A stretch of 64,000 nt of DNA from Lineus longissimus. Lineage: Eukaryota; Nemertea; Pilidiophora; Heteronemertea; Lineidae. This document shows, in pieces, positions 1 through 17,900 of this stretch. The notes below the pieces were generated by a model. That model saw only the letters and a program-made list of their open reading frames with translations, was not told where the DNA came from and did no database searches. Both the position numbers and the translations under genes were made by a program. The stretch spans positions 18,977,292 to 19,041,291 of the forward strand of contig NC_088312.1 in NCBI RefSeq assembly GCF_910592395.1, given 5' to 3'. Within the stretch, counting starts at the first letter, position 1. Every line of letters starts with the position of its first letter.

Positions 1-4731
<4,731 letters not shown>

Positions 4732-5403
4732 CTTATGAACGCAATGACACTTAGTGGGTATCATTGATTGTCTTATACCTCTGTTGTGTGTACGCAATGC
4801 TGACATTTCTGAAGATCTGACCCACATGTTCAGTGCTAGCGATTGTCACATTCTTGGCACCAATTTTCGGCCACTTGTTTCGATGCAGCTGAACTTTTAT
4901 CATTGCTGTCAATGACATGCGAGTGAATTTGGAAATGACCTGTTTGTCCTTCATGTCACACGTGAAAGTGAACAGTGTCACATTACTTGTGAACATGCGA
5001 ACTCTTTTTAATCGCAGCCTTACAAGTGCCAATGTGAACTTTATGTGAACTAGGCAAATGAACACTGAACTGTGCTAACTAACTTTGTATTCCAATTGCA
5101 TTTCCCTGCCAATGGTTAAGGTCCTCATTGTAGTGTACATATTGAGTTTAACTTTTTAATTGTGGTGAGTAGGGACAGAAATACTGTGAACTGCAAATAT
5201 TTCACAGGCGTTTATTTTCAGATTTTTTGAATCAACTCAATTCGCGAAAATAAAATTGCGAAAGAATATTTTTGATTGGAAAAACTACAAAAAAGTTCGT
5301 GATCTGCCAAAAAGTCAAAACAATTTTTCTTCTTTGCAAATCAAGAAATTTAGCGGTTAAAATTACAGTCACTGGTTCCAAGTCTGGATGTCTGCCGATA
5401 TAG
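4732..5403. other. KDM1A 3' untranslated region and flank, no gene seen
   Basis: This AT-rich sequence follows the KDM1A stop. No conserved reading frame is visible. One AATAAA at 5249-5254 could be the polyadenylation signal. Confidence 0.5.
5249..5254 (+). terminator. Candidate KDM1A polyadenylation signal
   Basis: A canonical AATAAA hexamer lies about 520 bases after the KDM1A stop codon and before the LINE remnant. The downstream U-rich stretch near 5265-5330 is compatible with this. Other AATAAA copies at about 6288 and 6665 lie in or beyond repeat sequence. Confidence 0.35.
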
Positions 5404-6149
5404 ATGTTAGGATTCTCTCCTACATGTGTGACCATTGTAAAACTGAATGTACATGTGTGTAAAAGAACTTTTCATATTATTCTTCGTCATTTTGTGCTGT
5501 ATGGTCGTTTGTCATTTGTCAAGAAAGCATATCTTTTAGATGCTTCCAATGTCACAAGTAAGGTTAATCAATTTAAGAACTGTTGGGCAGCAAATGTGAA
5601 AAAATTACTAGACACCTCTGGGCTCGGCTACATGTGGCTTGCTCAAGCAAATGTTAATATTGACAATTGGCAATCTTTCTACTCATTAGCTCAACACAGG
5701 TTAAATGATATTAGTCAACAGGATGTTTTTAGTGCTATATCTGCCAACAAAAAATTGGAGGTCTACAAAAATCTTAATGTTAAATTTGAAATCCAACCCT
5801 ATATAAATAATATAAAGTCAGTTAAAGATAGAGCCTGTATAACAAAATTAAGGCTAGAAGCCCATAAGCTAAAAATTGAGACAGGTAGACATTCTGGTAT
5901 GGACAGGACTGAGAGAACATGCGATGTCTGTGCAAATCTGGTGAAATTGAAGACGTATCTCATTTTCTTACCACATGTTCAGCCTATGACTCTTTAAGAG
6001 TAAAATTGTATGAAATTACCAGTATATCTCCTCAAAACATGTCCTCCCACAAATGTGTAATGAATCAGCTGTTGAACTGCCCTTCGTCTTCCTCAGCTGA
6101 ACTAATTAGTGGGTCCTTTGGAGTGCGCAATTCAATATTATCACTATAG
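5404..6149 (+). mobile_element. Dead LINE tail (end of non-LTR retrotransposon ORF2)
   Basis: The translation carries the typical C-terminal region of a non-LTR retrotransposon protein: KDRACITKLRLEAHKLKIE, then CDVC, and in the next frame GEIEDVSHFLTTCSAYDS. This is the Cys-Cys-His-Cys terminal segment found after the reverse transcriptase. The frame changes near 5930, so the copy is broken, and everything upstream of this tail is missing (5' truncation). The following AT-rich bases to about 6700 are probably its 3'UTR. The exact clade cannot be assigned by eye. Confidence 0.75.
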
Positions 6150-7017
6150 GTTGACAATGATCCATTTCTCTTTAGTTCGCATGTTAATTCAATGATAATA
6201 ATTAATTAATTAATCCTTTTTGTAGCGGCTCCCATAGTGGAGCACCTTGCTCCTTCGAGGAATTATACTTGCATATATTCTAGAAGGAATAAATCCTTAT
6301 TCAAGATATGCTCAAGCCTGCTTAAAGCGCTCTTGTAATTAGTTTATATAATAAGACTACCAAGTTGTTATTATTACTGGTATTCATATTATACGTTGTA
6401 TAGCTTTCTATTTCACATGTAATACATATTTTTTATTCTACTTTATCTTATTTTGTACTGTATATTTGCTCGAAATTATTCTTTATTACCATATACCCCT
6501 AGAGGGTATTTTAGTGTAATGAAATCAATTTGAATTTGTTTGTAGATAGAAACATTTGGTTCTTGGGTGTCCAGCTAGCAACACCAAAGTAGTCGATTGT
6601 AAATGAATCTTAATTTATATTTACATGTATATGTATATGTATCAATTTGTACTGATCTTGTCAAAATAAATGTCTTTTCCATTTTGTAAGAAATTGTGTT
6701 CGTCTCTTCTTGCATCAAGACAGGTTACATACTTCATGACACGTTAACTAATTTTTAAAATCGCCAAAAATGCCCTCGTATACAGCTACGATGCATCATG
6801 GGATTTTTATCAGGCAGTAGCTGCGATAGTCATTTTATAATGGACTGTTAACAAGTGCCCACACAAAGCTGTTCAAGACTTGAAATTGAGCATCTGGTGT
6901 GCTGGCTGATCAGTCACTAAATGGTTGAATGATTTTGGTATCTTCACACATCTGGCAAGGTGTAACGGACAGTCCATGAATGAATTACATGGTTTGTAAA
7001 CACCGTGTCCATCTGCA
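6150..7017. other. AT-rich intergenic sequence, no gene seen
   Basis: This is probably the 3' end of the LINE remnant followed by unique sequence. It contains AATTAATTAATTAAT near 6200 and AATAAA at 6665. No conserved protein or RNA gene was recognised. Confidence 0.4.
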
Positions 7018-7440
7018 GTGCCCTCTGTACAGGGGCTCTGCAAATTATATTCATGTTATTCCCAGTACCTCCTAGAGAGAAGTAAAGACGCTACTGAAAT
7101 GGCCCACAAAAACACCTGGCAAGACAGAACCTTCGATGCAACACTCTTAGACATGGACAGACTAGAGGCGACCACCGTACTGGCCACTGCAGACTCAAAG
7201 CCCACCTAAAGAGGATGGACATGACCGAGTCTTGAATGTGCCAGTGCAACACATCTGATCAGATACCAGAGCATGTACTCCAGAACTGCCCACTCTGGGA
7301 CACCAGGGCATACAGTGGATCAATGGAGATTAAGCTCTTGGCATCAAAAGAGGGACAACATATGACAGCCAGGTTTATTAGAGACATAGGCCTGGTTCTG
7401 TAGTATAGCCATAAAAAGAAAGTCAAACACTAAGAAGAAG
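7018..7440 (+). mobile_element. Dead LINE tail, RNase H-end type
   Basis: Read in two frames, the sequence gives the end of an I/Jockey-type LINE ORF2: HCRLKAHLKRMDMTES, MCQCNTSDQIPEHVLQ, NCPLWDTRAY and a final ARFIRDIGLVL followed by a stop. There are frame breaks and in-frame stops near 7210-7240. It ends in AAGAAGAAGAA (about 7430), resembling the GAA-repeat tail of the LINE at 46302-49353, so the two may belong to one family. Confidence 0.65.
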
Positions 7441-8837
7441 AACTTCCATTTGGAGACATGTACACGAGGACGTGATTTTTAAGATTTCCCCTGAAATAAT
7501 TCAAATGAGTTTTGCAGTTTCGTTCAAAACAAAGTTATTGAAAAGAAAACATCTTAAGCGAAAAAACATATGAGTATAAAATGCTCTTTGAAACACTATA
7601 CAGCAGTTATCAAATGAAATGGCCGGGGCCATTCTGCTCCAACGGGCCAGGGCCATTGTATGACGACACAGATGCTGTGCCATAAGATCTTGCTCACTCT
7701 CTGGAGGTGAGCTAAAAATATACGAGTACCAGTACAAAATGTTTTTTTAAACATCCTAACAGCAGCAATGGTTCAAGAATATATATTTTAAAAGTGTAAA
7801 GCTCATCAAAATATATGTTTGGGCCCAAGCCTAAAATACTCTGATATAATATGATAACAATCACATATCAATTTAACTTGGCTTGAGTTTACCAGTATTA
7901 AATGTTTTTTAACATGTTCACAACTAAAGCTCATCAAAATAAATATATCCCAAGTACAAAATGCTTTGATACCTCATCGCAACTGCATATTTCGCAGATA
8001 CCAGACGTACCTTTGAAGGCAAGATTCCAATAATCTTGGCATTCGAGATTATCAGAATGATTTTAAAGCAGTATACAAAATTAAAGAAAAACTAATCTTC
8101 CAAACCAAACCTATATATGTTTCAAAGTGGCATCCCATGCATTGAGAATACAAAAACTTGTCAGTATCCGACACTGACTGGACCAGCACTTTTTGTCTGT
8201 TGCATACATAAGCTGTTACACGCATGATAACTTTTCAGCCTGCAACAGAGATTCCTTTATAAATGCAAGTAAAGAGTAATTGTGGCAAATGAGACCATCA
8301 CAATGATTTATATAAGAATAATTGATTTTCAAAACTAAATATGATTCAACATGGTATACCTGATGCACTGACAGTAAAACTAATCAGTACTCCAACTTGA
8401 CTGTACCAACATTAATTGTCCATAGGATACATAATCTGTAAAACCCATACACAAGGAGTTGAAAGAGTATTATATTGCACTATATGATTGTTCGAAAAGC
8501 TACATAGGAATACAAATACTTGAGAATAAAGCACATCAAATAAGCAGCGAAATCACGATAAAATGTCAGAGCTGCTCGCTGGAACGTTTTTGATTCAGAA
8601 GCACCTGAGAACAAAGCCACACAGTCCAAGTCTAAAAAATATACTGTATTGATGCGTTTAAGCCAGCTGGAGGGCATCGGTTACACACAGGCCATATACA
8701 GGTAAAACACCACTGCCAAACAAGTATTCGCAACCAATACTTGTTGGGGCCTTGAATATTTCCTGGGGCCGCAACTACAGTAGGAAAATGACTCCTTGTG
8801 GAATGAGGCCTTTAAAAGAGCTTCAGATTCATTAGGA
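7441..8837. other. Intergenic, probable DNMT3 3'UTR (minus strand)
   Basis: AT-rich sequence below the DNMT3 stop codon. Short phrases such as AGCTCATCAAAATA recur near 7800 and 7930. I see no coding region and could not place a clear minus-strand AATAAA. Confidence 0.4.
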
Positions 8838-11800
8838 TTACAGACAAGGCTCAACGCCCTCTACCTCCCCACTCTCCACCTCATCCCTCAGAGCAAAGAA
8901 CTGTCTCAGTGGCATAAAAAGATGGCGGATGACACCAATACTCCAGGACTTGCCAATCAACTTCTGTCGTTTGCCGGGGCCCAGATATCCGATGTCTGTG
9001 TAGTGGGACGGGAAACCAAACAGCCTGGAAAGTTTTTGAGAAGAGATATAAGCGATGATGTGAAGTTCGGCTAGGAGATTATTGGCACTAAGGCACAATG
9101 TGATGCTGCTTTTTATTGTTATATGCTCAAGTCTCTTCTTGGTCAATTTCTGTCATAGAAACACAGGGCAGTCTAGGATTCTGGCCATTGGGGCAAACAC
9201 CAATTTTGCCATTTTTTAACCAGGTCTGAAATGTCTCGATATTTTGGAAGTTGCGGATGCCACTGGTAGCACGGTAACGAAAATTCACCTTTCAACCTCT
9301 GGTATCCAGAGTCCATCCTGTTTTCCATCCATCATGACCGGCAGTTCACCTCTCGAGTCTTTGTGGCCTTGTCGGAAGGAATTACTCTTCGTCGTTACTG
9401 TCTGGATCTTCTCAAACTGGAAGTGGTAGAAAAAGGACATTGAGAATTTCATGGTCCTTCATCATTAGGAAAACACAGTGCCTATTCTAATACATCTACC
9501 ACACTACCTACTATCATCTACTAGTACCAGTGTCTATCACTTACCCGAGCGACCTACCACACTACCTACTATCATTTACTAGTACCAGTGTCTATCACTT
9601 ACCCGAGCCACTCTGTTGCAGAATGGAGTGAGGACGTTGTTCAGGTTGGCCCCCTTCTCTGTGAAGTGGTCCAGCTGGGGTGGGCTGGAAATGAATCGAG
9701 GAAACCGAATGATGCACGATACAATTGGAACAAAGAGCAGATATATAAAATGTTTAAAAATGAAAGATTTAAAGATATATTATGTGGAAACACAAGATAG
9801 GATAAGATATGTATCTGGGGAAAGAACAATGAGGAAGGAGTATGGTACAAAGACGTCTGAATCTTATAGTCCAAGGGTAATGGGTTTCGAACCCTGAGCT
9901 GGTTGTTGCTTCATCCTTCACCGATCCAGCTGAAGGAGCGCTGAATTAATGACAGTACTGGTAGTAGACACACCAGAGTACCTTGAATAAGACATATAGC
10001 AGAGACGGTTATCATGAAGCGCTTTGACACAGATGAAAATTGAAAGATGCTATTCAAAAGTCACGGCCATCATTAACTTTAATACAAGATGTAACATGAA
10101 GGCATCATGAGACATTTTGCTCAAGATCAGGGAGTGAAAATCCAAAATGAAACCGACCAATATATTCCAGGCAAATTCCCCCAGAAGTATCGAGCACGCT
10201 GCTGGGCTGAGAAATACTTGGAATTCAACTTGGCTGGTTCACACTGAAAAGAGCAAGAACGGAAACTGCATACAATTTCTGACCTCCGAGTGCTATAAAC
10301 TTTCAGCTTGATATCTGAAAGGTAGGGCTGAAAAGGGCTCGGCCTAAAAAAGGCTGAATGTGTGTAGAGCCCTACTTTAAATGGACATGCATCAGCCAAC
10401 TATGACAAAGGCAGGGCAAAAGGGGGGAAAATTGAGAAAAAGCAGGGTGCTGGGCCCTGCTAAAACTCTTCAGCCAAGAAACTACGATTTCAGTACAATG
10501 AAGGAGGGCAGAGCCATGCTGCCTATATTAACTTATTTCCTTCCTCTATCATCTGTGACCAGAACTGCCGACAATGTAGGCCAACATCATGAAGTCTCCA
10601 CTAGGAGGGCCCACCTAGATGCCCTAAAATAGATGGCACTTCCCATTAAGAGATCTGCTCAAGGATACAATAAATATGTTCCTATACCCCAAAGAATCTT
10701 GAAATGCTAGATTTGACCTCTTTGGGCATTGAGACGACGTTTTCAAACAGCCAGAAGAGATGCCTGCCCCGGTTTGACTTCTGTAGTGTGTTGAGGATTC
10801 GGTAGTATTCGAAGAACAGACGGCCAGTCCCATCTGAAATGGAGGAACATCTTCAAATCCATGACTCCTATAGCTGGAGACGAGATCCTTATCAATGTCC
10901 AAAACAGCAGTATGGGAGATGCAGAGGGTTCACGGACTACTTATATGCCTATCATAACTGATGGTAGCATGCAGACACTAGCGCTTTACTGTTTTCCTGG
11001 TTGCCTGCCCCTGGCTTGAGAGGTCAGCCTCCCCAAAAGAGGTTTCACACCCAAGGTCTTTGTTATTAAACCCCGCACTACCCAAAAACAAATGCCTTGG
11101 ACGTCAAACAGCTTGCGACGTTAAGATTTCCTTAGACGAAGACTTTATTTAAGTTGAGACATGACACTTTCACCAGTTGTCACAATGATCAAACGGGTAG
11201 CTGATGATTCAGGGACTACATACCTCCCAAGCCCTTCCTGGCTGGGTTGCAAAGGGAGAGTTCATTGCAAGGCGAACCACCGATTAGCAGATCAATTGGG
11301 CCGATTTCATTGAGCTGGAAGAGATTGTGTCATTCTATCATATGAAAATTCACAATCAGATTTGAAAATTCTACTCCTCACAGTAAAATTGTTCGTCATT
11401 TTTTGCAATCTGACTGACTACAGCTTGATCAAGTCCACTGTGGCTCTCTGCCCAACTCATAAGAGGATCTTAAGGCAACTCGGTCCCTCACCTTTTGTAC
11501 CGTAATAGTCCTCACATCACCAAGATGGGTCACGTTATCTTTATGATGCATCTTAGTTACGTTAATTGCATCCTGGTCAATCTCACTAGCAAAGTAGAAT
11601 TCAACGTCAAAACCAAGCTGGTCGAGGACAAATTTTCCTGAAAAATGAGTCATATTCACTATCTGCTAGATAGAAAGCACCATGATATATATTTTTCAAA
11701 GGATGTAGCCCAAAGTTTCACGAAATAGAGTAGAGCAGTACAGCGGGGGCTTAATCTCCCAGCCCCTTGATGCAATGAACTCCATAGGTGCATGTTATGA

Positions 11801-11913
11801 AATCCTCCAAAGATGCATAATAACAATCTAATTCAATGCTTACCGGTGCCTATTCCATCAAAGAGGGACAACACCCTCATCCGATGAGTTGGGAGGTCCT
11901 CGGGTGTCGGAGG
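8838..11913 (-). other. DNMT3: DNMT3 catalytic methyltransferase domain (8 exons)
   Basis: Motif I is SLFDGIGTG (D2000), spliced between exons 11913-11844 and 11637-11492. Motif IV is GGSPCN with the catalytic Cys at about residue 2069 (exon 11314-11224). Motif VI is FENVV at 2113-2117 (exon 10833-10688). The [12 protein letters not shown] block, containing motif VIII, is in exon 10243-10158. The target-recognition segment includes [12 protein letters not shown] (exon 9416-9289). Motif X is [13 protein letters not shown] in the last exon. FFEYYRILN and [11 protein letters not shown] are also typical of DNMT3 and not of DNMT1 or DNMT2. The protein ends 25 residues after motif X. Confidence 0.96.
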
Positions 11914-14900
11914 CTGAAAAGACATCAGTGAAACAAAAATTGCCATCATTTTCCAAGTGTGTTATCTGTGTTCTGCTCACAACTCCAACTCAAATGAGGC
12001 CTACTGTTACAAAGAGCATCATCTATGCCATGGAGATACCACGGCTTAGCTAGATCGGGGACTTTCACGGAAGAAGCTATCGTAGATGTAACTCTGCCAA
12101 CAGGTGGCCGAAAGTACATACAGCATCTCGCTAAACCTTACAGAATATCAACGGATTGACAAATTGGGAATTCATCATTGAAATCAACAAGGACGGGTGC
12201 AGATGTTTACAATTAACTCGTAAGTCAAGCTATTGCAGACACAACTTGGAGATGAGGAGAGCAGTCAAATATCAACTGGTGTTAAGACTGATTGACAAAT
12301 TGGGAATTCATTGTTGAAATCAACAAGGACGGGTGCAGATGTTTACAATTAACTCGTAAGTCAAGCTATTGCAGACACAACTTGGACATGAGGGGGCAGT
12401 CAAATATCAACTGGTGTTAAGACTGATTGACAAATTCGGAATTCATCGTTGAAATCAACAAGGACGGGTGCAGATGTTTACAATTAACTCGTAAGTCAAG
12501 CTATTGCAGACACAACTTGGAGATGAGGAGAGCAGTCAAATATCAACTGGTGTTAAGACTGATTGACAAATTCGGAATTCATCGTTGAAATCAACAAGGA
12601 CGGGTGCAGATGTTTACAATTAACTCGTAAGTCAAGCTATTGCAGACACAACTTGGAGATGAGGAGAGCAGTCAAATATCAACTGGTGTTAAGACTGATT
12701 GACAAATTACGAATTCATTGTTGAAATCAACAAGGACGGGTGCAGATGTTTACAATTAACTCGTAAGTCAAGCTATTGCAGACACAACTTGGAGATGAGA
12801 AGAGCAGTCAAATATCGACTGGTGTTAAGACTGATTGACAAATTGGGAATTCATCGTTGAATTCATCTGCACCCATCAACAAGGATGGGTGCAGATGTTT
12901 ACAATTAACTCGTAAGTCAATCTATTGTAGACACAACTTGGACATGAGGGGGCAGTCGATTCTGCTGGAGTGAACGGTAAAACTCTCCAAATTGGTGACA
13001 ACTCATAAAACATATATTGTTGCCCGACTGGTCACCTTGTAAAATCAGTGTACATACCTGTGAGCCAATGGTGTGGTTGAAAAGACCGTGGACATTCTGT
13101 TTCCAGTTCGCCTTCTTGACCAATATGCCGTGGGTCTCTGGTTTGTGCTCAGAGCACATGAAGCATAGCCATGGTTCCGTCTTGTGGATGAGGTCAATTG
13201 CTGATGGCGCCACAAGTGCTACGATGCAACCGGTGCAGTAGACCCTGCGATCGAGAGATTTTTTAAATCTTAGAATATTACAATTGAATCATTGTTTAGG
13301 ATGCCCTTAGGAGGTGACAATGTTCTTCTTAAAGGGGTACAATGTTGTTCTTAAAGGGGTACAACGTTCCAGTGCAATTTGACAATAAAATGAATCGATT
13401 GATAAGAAGTACTGACCTGTTACATGCAGTCTTATCACAAACAAAGAGGTCTCCACCGTTTCCACAGATTATGCAGAAAACCTGAAACACATCGACAGCA
13501 TTTTATAGGTTGTGTGTGTGTGTGGGGTGGGTGGGGTCACGAAAGTTAGTTCTTATACCTTGGTATAGGGTGTCAAATCAACAACTTTTGCGCTGTGACC
13601 TTCCATTGCCCCTTGTGCATTGTTCAAGAGGTCAACATGACTAGTTCGTCAAACTCACCCCAGTTCCATCAGCACCAAAAGCAAACATGGTGTCCATCAA
13701 TTCCTCCTTGCACATTTCGCACAGACCTCCTTCGAAGAATGGGTGCTGTACAACCACGGCGGCGGAGGTGGATGTACAGGCAAGACAGGTGTCTGAAAAG
13801 GAGAGATTGTTTCAATGACAGAGTCGCAACAAAGTCTACAACGTCAAAACGTCATTGAGAAACCACATTGAGTCAGGTTGTCATTCAGACTGTGAACTTC
13901 AAACTAGACAGATGCTAGTCAACCTGTGCCACCCTGATGAAGCCAAGAGGGGTAGAAACGTGCCTTGATGGAGCAACACAACTGCCCAACAATAGGGACC
14001 AGTGGACATTGTTGTAAACTACAGTTATGCTATCCAGTTTTACTTCTTTTCATTTGACTACTATCCATTCTGAGAAGGAGAGACCAACATTTCTTGAGGG
14101 ATTGAGAGGTTGCGCACCCTAATCCGACTGGGAGTGGGAGTGCATGTCCATCCAGTCCAGGGGAAGAAATGATAAGGGTAATCGTGAGAAGGCAGTCAGG
14201 ATCCCAGACAAGGTGGTAGTCAAACGGTGGTGTCTCGGCACAATGTGTTCAGAGATCCTCACCTAACTGGTAAACTTACCTGTAATAGCTCTTCTCCCAC
14301 TTCGTATATCAGCCACTGCGTCCTCTGCACAAGTTCGAAATACAAGAGTTAAATGGGGACTTTAGACATTGCAATGTTATTTTGAAATCACAGATAGCAG
14401 GGCCTTGGCAACACCAAGATGGCATTGAACACCCATTTGAAACGGTATACCAAATGATTCCTCTTACCCATTCTTAACTGATGACATAATATGTGAAAAG
14501 GGATGGTGTGCCGTGTCTCTAGTATCTCAAAACCAAATTTTCATTGGCATAAAGAGCAAACTCTCACATGAAACTAACCAGGACTGGATTTCTTCCTCTG
14601 CTCCAAAACCTCTAATCTTGTTGGTTTCAATTCCGACTCTGTGACTCTCTCCTCCTTTTCCTTGACTTCCTTACTCCGTTTAATCTTGGCCGAGAGTGCT
14701 GCGACACCTTCGATGACAAAGTTTGGTAACTGCTGGTTGCCTTCAATAAATTAAAGCTTACATTTAAGATAGAGAGGAGAGGTACTTCATAGCTGCTGGC
14801 TACCACGCAACAGGGCCCGGGTTTGATATAGGGGAGGAACCCAGGATTGAATATCTAGATGAACAAAAATTGCTCATTAATGGTGGTATCACTGGAGGTG

Positions 14901-17900
14901 CCGCAAAAAAATCAGCCACTGCAGTGCCCTGCAATCAGGATCGAACCCAGCGATTACTGGTATTATCAACATTTAAAGATTTTTTTCGCATGAAGCAGCA
15001 ATTATACCCGCAGGTCACAGAGATTTAAATCGCTCACTTGTGCATTGCTTAAGCCCGACCACTTACCCTTGGGTTCATCAAGCTGGCCTTGAAGAGATTT
15101 CCCATTTCGGGCTTTGAAGCCATTTTCTGCCCACAGCAGCAGATCTTCCTCAGCTTTCCCGGGGGTGAAGCCAGCCCTTTCACAGCACACCTGAAAGTAA
15201 CAAGATGACTATTTACACATCAACATGGCAGTTTCTATTCGGAAGCAATCAGTAGCCAAGAGAAACCAGCCCTGTGCTTCAGCCAATGAGGGAAATGTGT
15301 CAGGGGTTCGTGTGCTGCAGGGTTAGAGAAGCAAGCATCAACCTCTGATTTCCTCAGGATGCCCTCCCCTAAGCATACCCATTGGTCTTCTGTGATAACG
15401 TTGAAAATGTTGAACCCCCCTTTACCTGAATCGCCTCAACGACGGCCTTGTGGAAGGTCTTGGCCATGGTTGTACTTTTCTTCAAGTAGTTGAAGAAGTC
15501 AATGGTAAAAGGTCGGATCTTGCCATGAGCAACCTTGGGAAGGAAATGTATCATGATACCGGTAATCAAGAAATTTTTTTAGAAGATCAACTAAAATCAA
15601 ACACTGTAGGCTACCCTCTTGGTCGATACATTCTACACAAGCACAGGGGCGGATTCAGGAGACGGAGGTAGAGGTGGCGTCCCTGTGTTCTTTACGTGAA
15701 TTTCTAATCACTAGGTCAAATATCTACCACAATTCAGGTCCAAGAGTTTATACTGCTAAATGAGACTGTTCTTTAATCCTGCCATGGAAGGATGACGATA
15801 ATCTGAGGATTTCCTCTGACTGAAATCTTTCAAACCGGGTAACTCATCGACATAGCCGGCCCAGGTAACACCGCTGATTACTTTTGGTGTCAATAATGAT
15901 CCAATTTTCAAACTTTTTTTGCCATCTTTTACGTGTTAAGACTAGAAAACTGGGCCTGGTTTAGTCAAAATACTATCACAGAAACATAACATGACATGTC
16001 TCCGAAATACTATCATGGCAACATAACTTATGACATGTCTTACCTCAGACACCTTGTGGTCCCCAAACCAATATATCCAAGAGTTACCATACTTGGCAGT
16101 GCGAAGGTAACACATGTTCCCACGCACAATGATACCGGGCCACCATCTATGGCCACCAAATCTGGCCCACACCAGTTTTCCAAGGAGTGGCTCCTGCAAA
16201 AAGTGAAAGCATTGATTAAAAGAGGAATATTTGATGAGACAAATAATGCAACTGGCACCCAACCGTAGTAGCACGCAACAAACACCCACTACAGAATTTT
16301 CAGGAGAAGTAATGCCCAATGAAACTAACCTGTTCGTCTGTGGTTGGCTCCATCAGTTTCGGCACACTGGTAGATGCTGCAGGAGGTTTCGGGGAATCGG
16401 CTAATCTTGTATTCACCACCGACCCATCATCCTGCCCATCCTCTCCACTCATCTCTGTTGCAGTCTTCTTCGTCTTCGGCTCTGGTGGTTTGATTTGAAA
16501 CAGGTCTGTCTTTGGTACATTTTCTCTCAGGCCGTACAATCCTCTACGCTGGTTGGTGGGCTGATCTGAGAAGAGTTTCCGTTTTCGCGGAGCCTTTGGT
16601 GTTGGTTCCTCTATTTCTTCCTGAGAAAGACAACAGGATATGACTTGTCCCCAAGAGTGCAAACATGGTGTTTATTCAATTATAATGATTTATCATTATG
16701 TTACAACAAACCAAAAACAAAAGAGTGGAAGGCATTCGAATAAAGAGCCATATTCTTGCACGAAAAAGTCATTAGTGCTGAAAGTGATAACAACAATTGC
16801 ATATAACTTATCTACCCCTTACTACTGACAACCCCAATTTTCCTGCTCACCTGCTCATTAACTGATGGCACCATATCCTCAGGCACATTAGTAGGCGCTG
16901 CCAATGCTTTCCCATGGTCAGCTGCTTTTGACCATCGCCTCTTCTTCTTCGATGCTTCTGGCTCCTGTTCAACTCTCAAAGGCTCCACAGGTTTGGCAAC
17001 AGCCTTAGACATCCCAGACGCTTTCCCATGGTCAGCTACCTTTGACTGTCGCCTCTTCTGCTTCTTAGATGCTTCTGGCTCCAGTTCAACTCTCAAAGGC
17101 TCCACAGGTTTGGCAACAGCCTCAGACATCCCAGACGCTTTCCCATGGTCAGCTACCTTTGACTGTCGCCTCTTCTGCTTCTTAGATGCTTCTGGCTCCA
17201 GTTCAACTCTCAAAGGCTCCACAGGTTTGGCAACAGCCTCAGACACCCCAGACGCTTTCCAATGGTCAGCTGTCCTAGGGCATCCCCTCTGTCGTTTCAG
17301 CAATGTTCCTGCCCCTTTTTTCTCAACTGGTGGCGCCATCGCTGGGGCAGCAGTAAATTTAGCCGATGAATTAGCAGGTTTAGATGCAGCAGGTTGTCCC
17401 CTTTGCTTTTTCGCTGGTGGTTCCATATCTGCCTCTTCATTATTATTGATAACTCGTTTCTTCCCTTTCTCCTGAGGTTTGATCTGGAATAGTTCCACTT
17501 TTGGTGCATTTTCTCTAAGGCCATATGAACGTTGGTGTTGGTTTGGCTGCCCTGACTGACGTTTTTTGTACTTTCGTTTCTTAACAGTCTTAGGCGTCGC
17601 CAAATGCTCTTGTTCAGTACCTGAAGCTTTATGTTCTTGAGCTACCACTTCATCACGCATGGCTACATATAGTATTTCTCCATCATGTGAAGCTGGCACT
17701 CGCTCATCAATGCCATGCGACGAGATTGGTTCTTCATTCTCACAAGTAGGCCTATGTTCCATTGGTAGCCCTTGTTCAATATTGTTAAGTATTACAAATA
17801 GTTCTTCAGGAACGCATGTCATCAAAGGGTCCGATTTCTCACCATCAGACGTCATCAATGGCTCCTCATCATCAGTGCTACACGTCATCAACACTTTCTG

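Noticed and set aside
9845-9920. tRNA-like B box GGGTTTCGAACCC
   Set aside because: No matching A box or cloverleaf was found. It is at most a SINE fragment.
12155-12960. CRISPR-like regular repeat
   Set aside because: The repeats are contiguous, without unique spacers, in an animal intron.
14890-14965. Minus-strand GGGTTCGATCC resembling a tRNA B box
   Set aside because: No A box at the right distance. It could be a SINE remnant but is not supportable as a feature.
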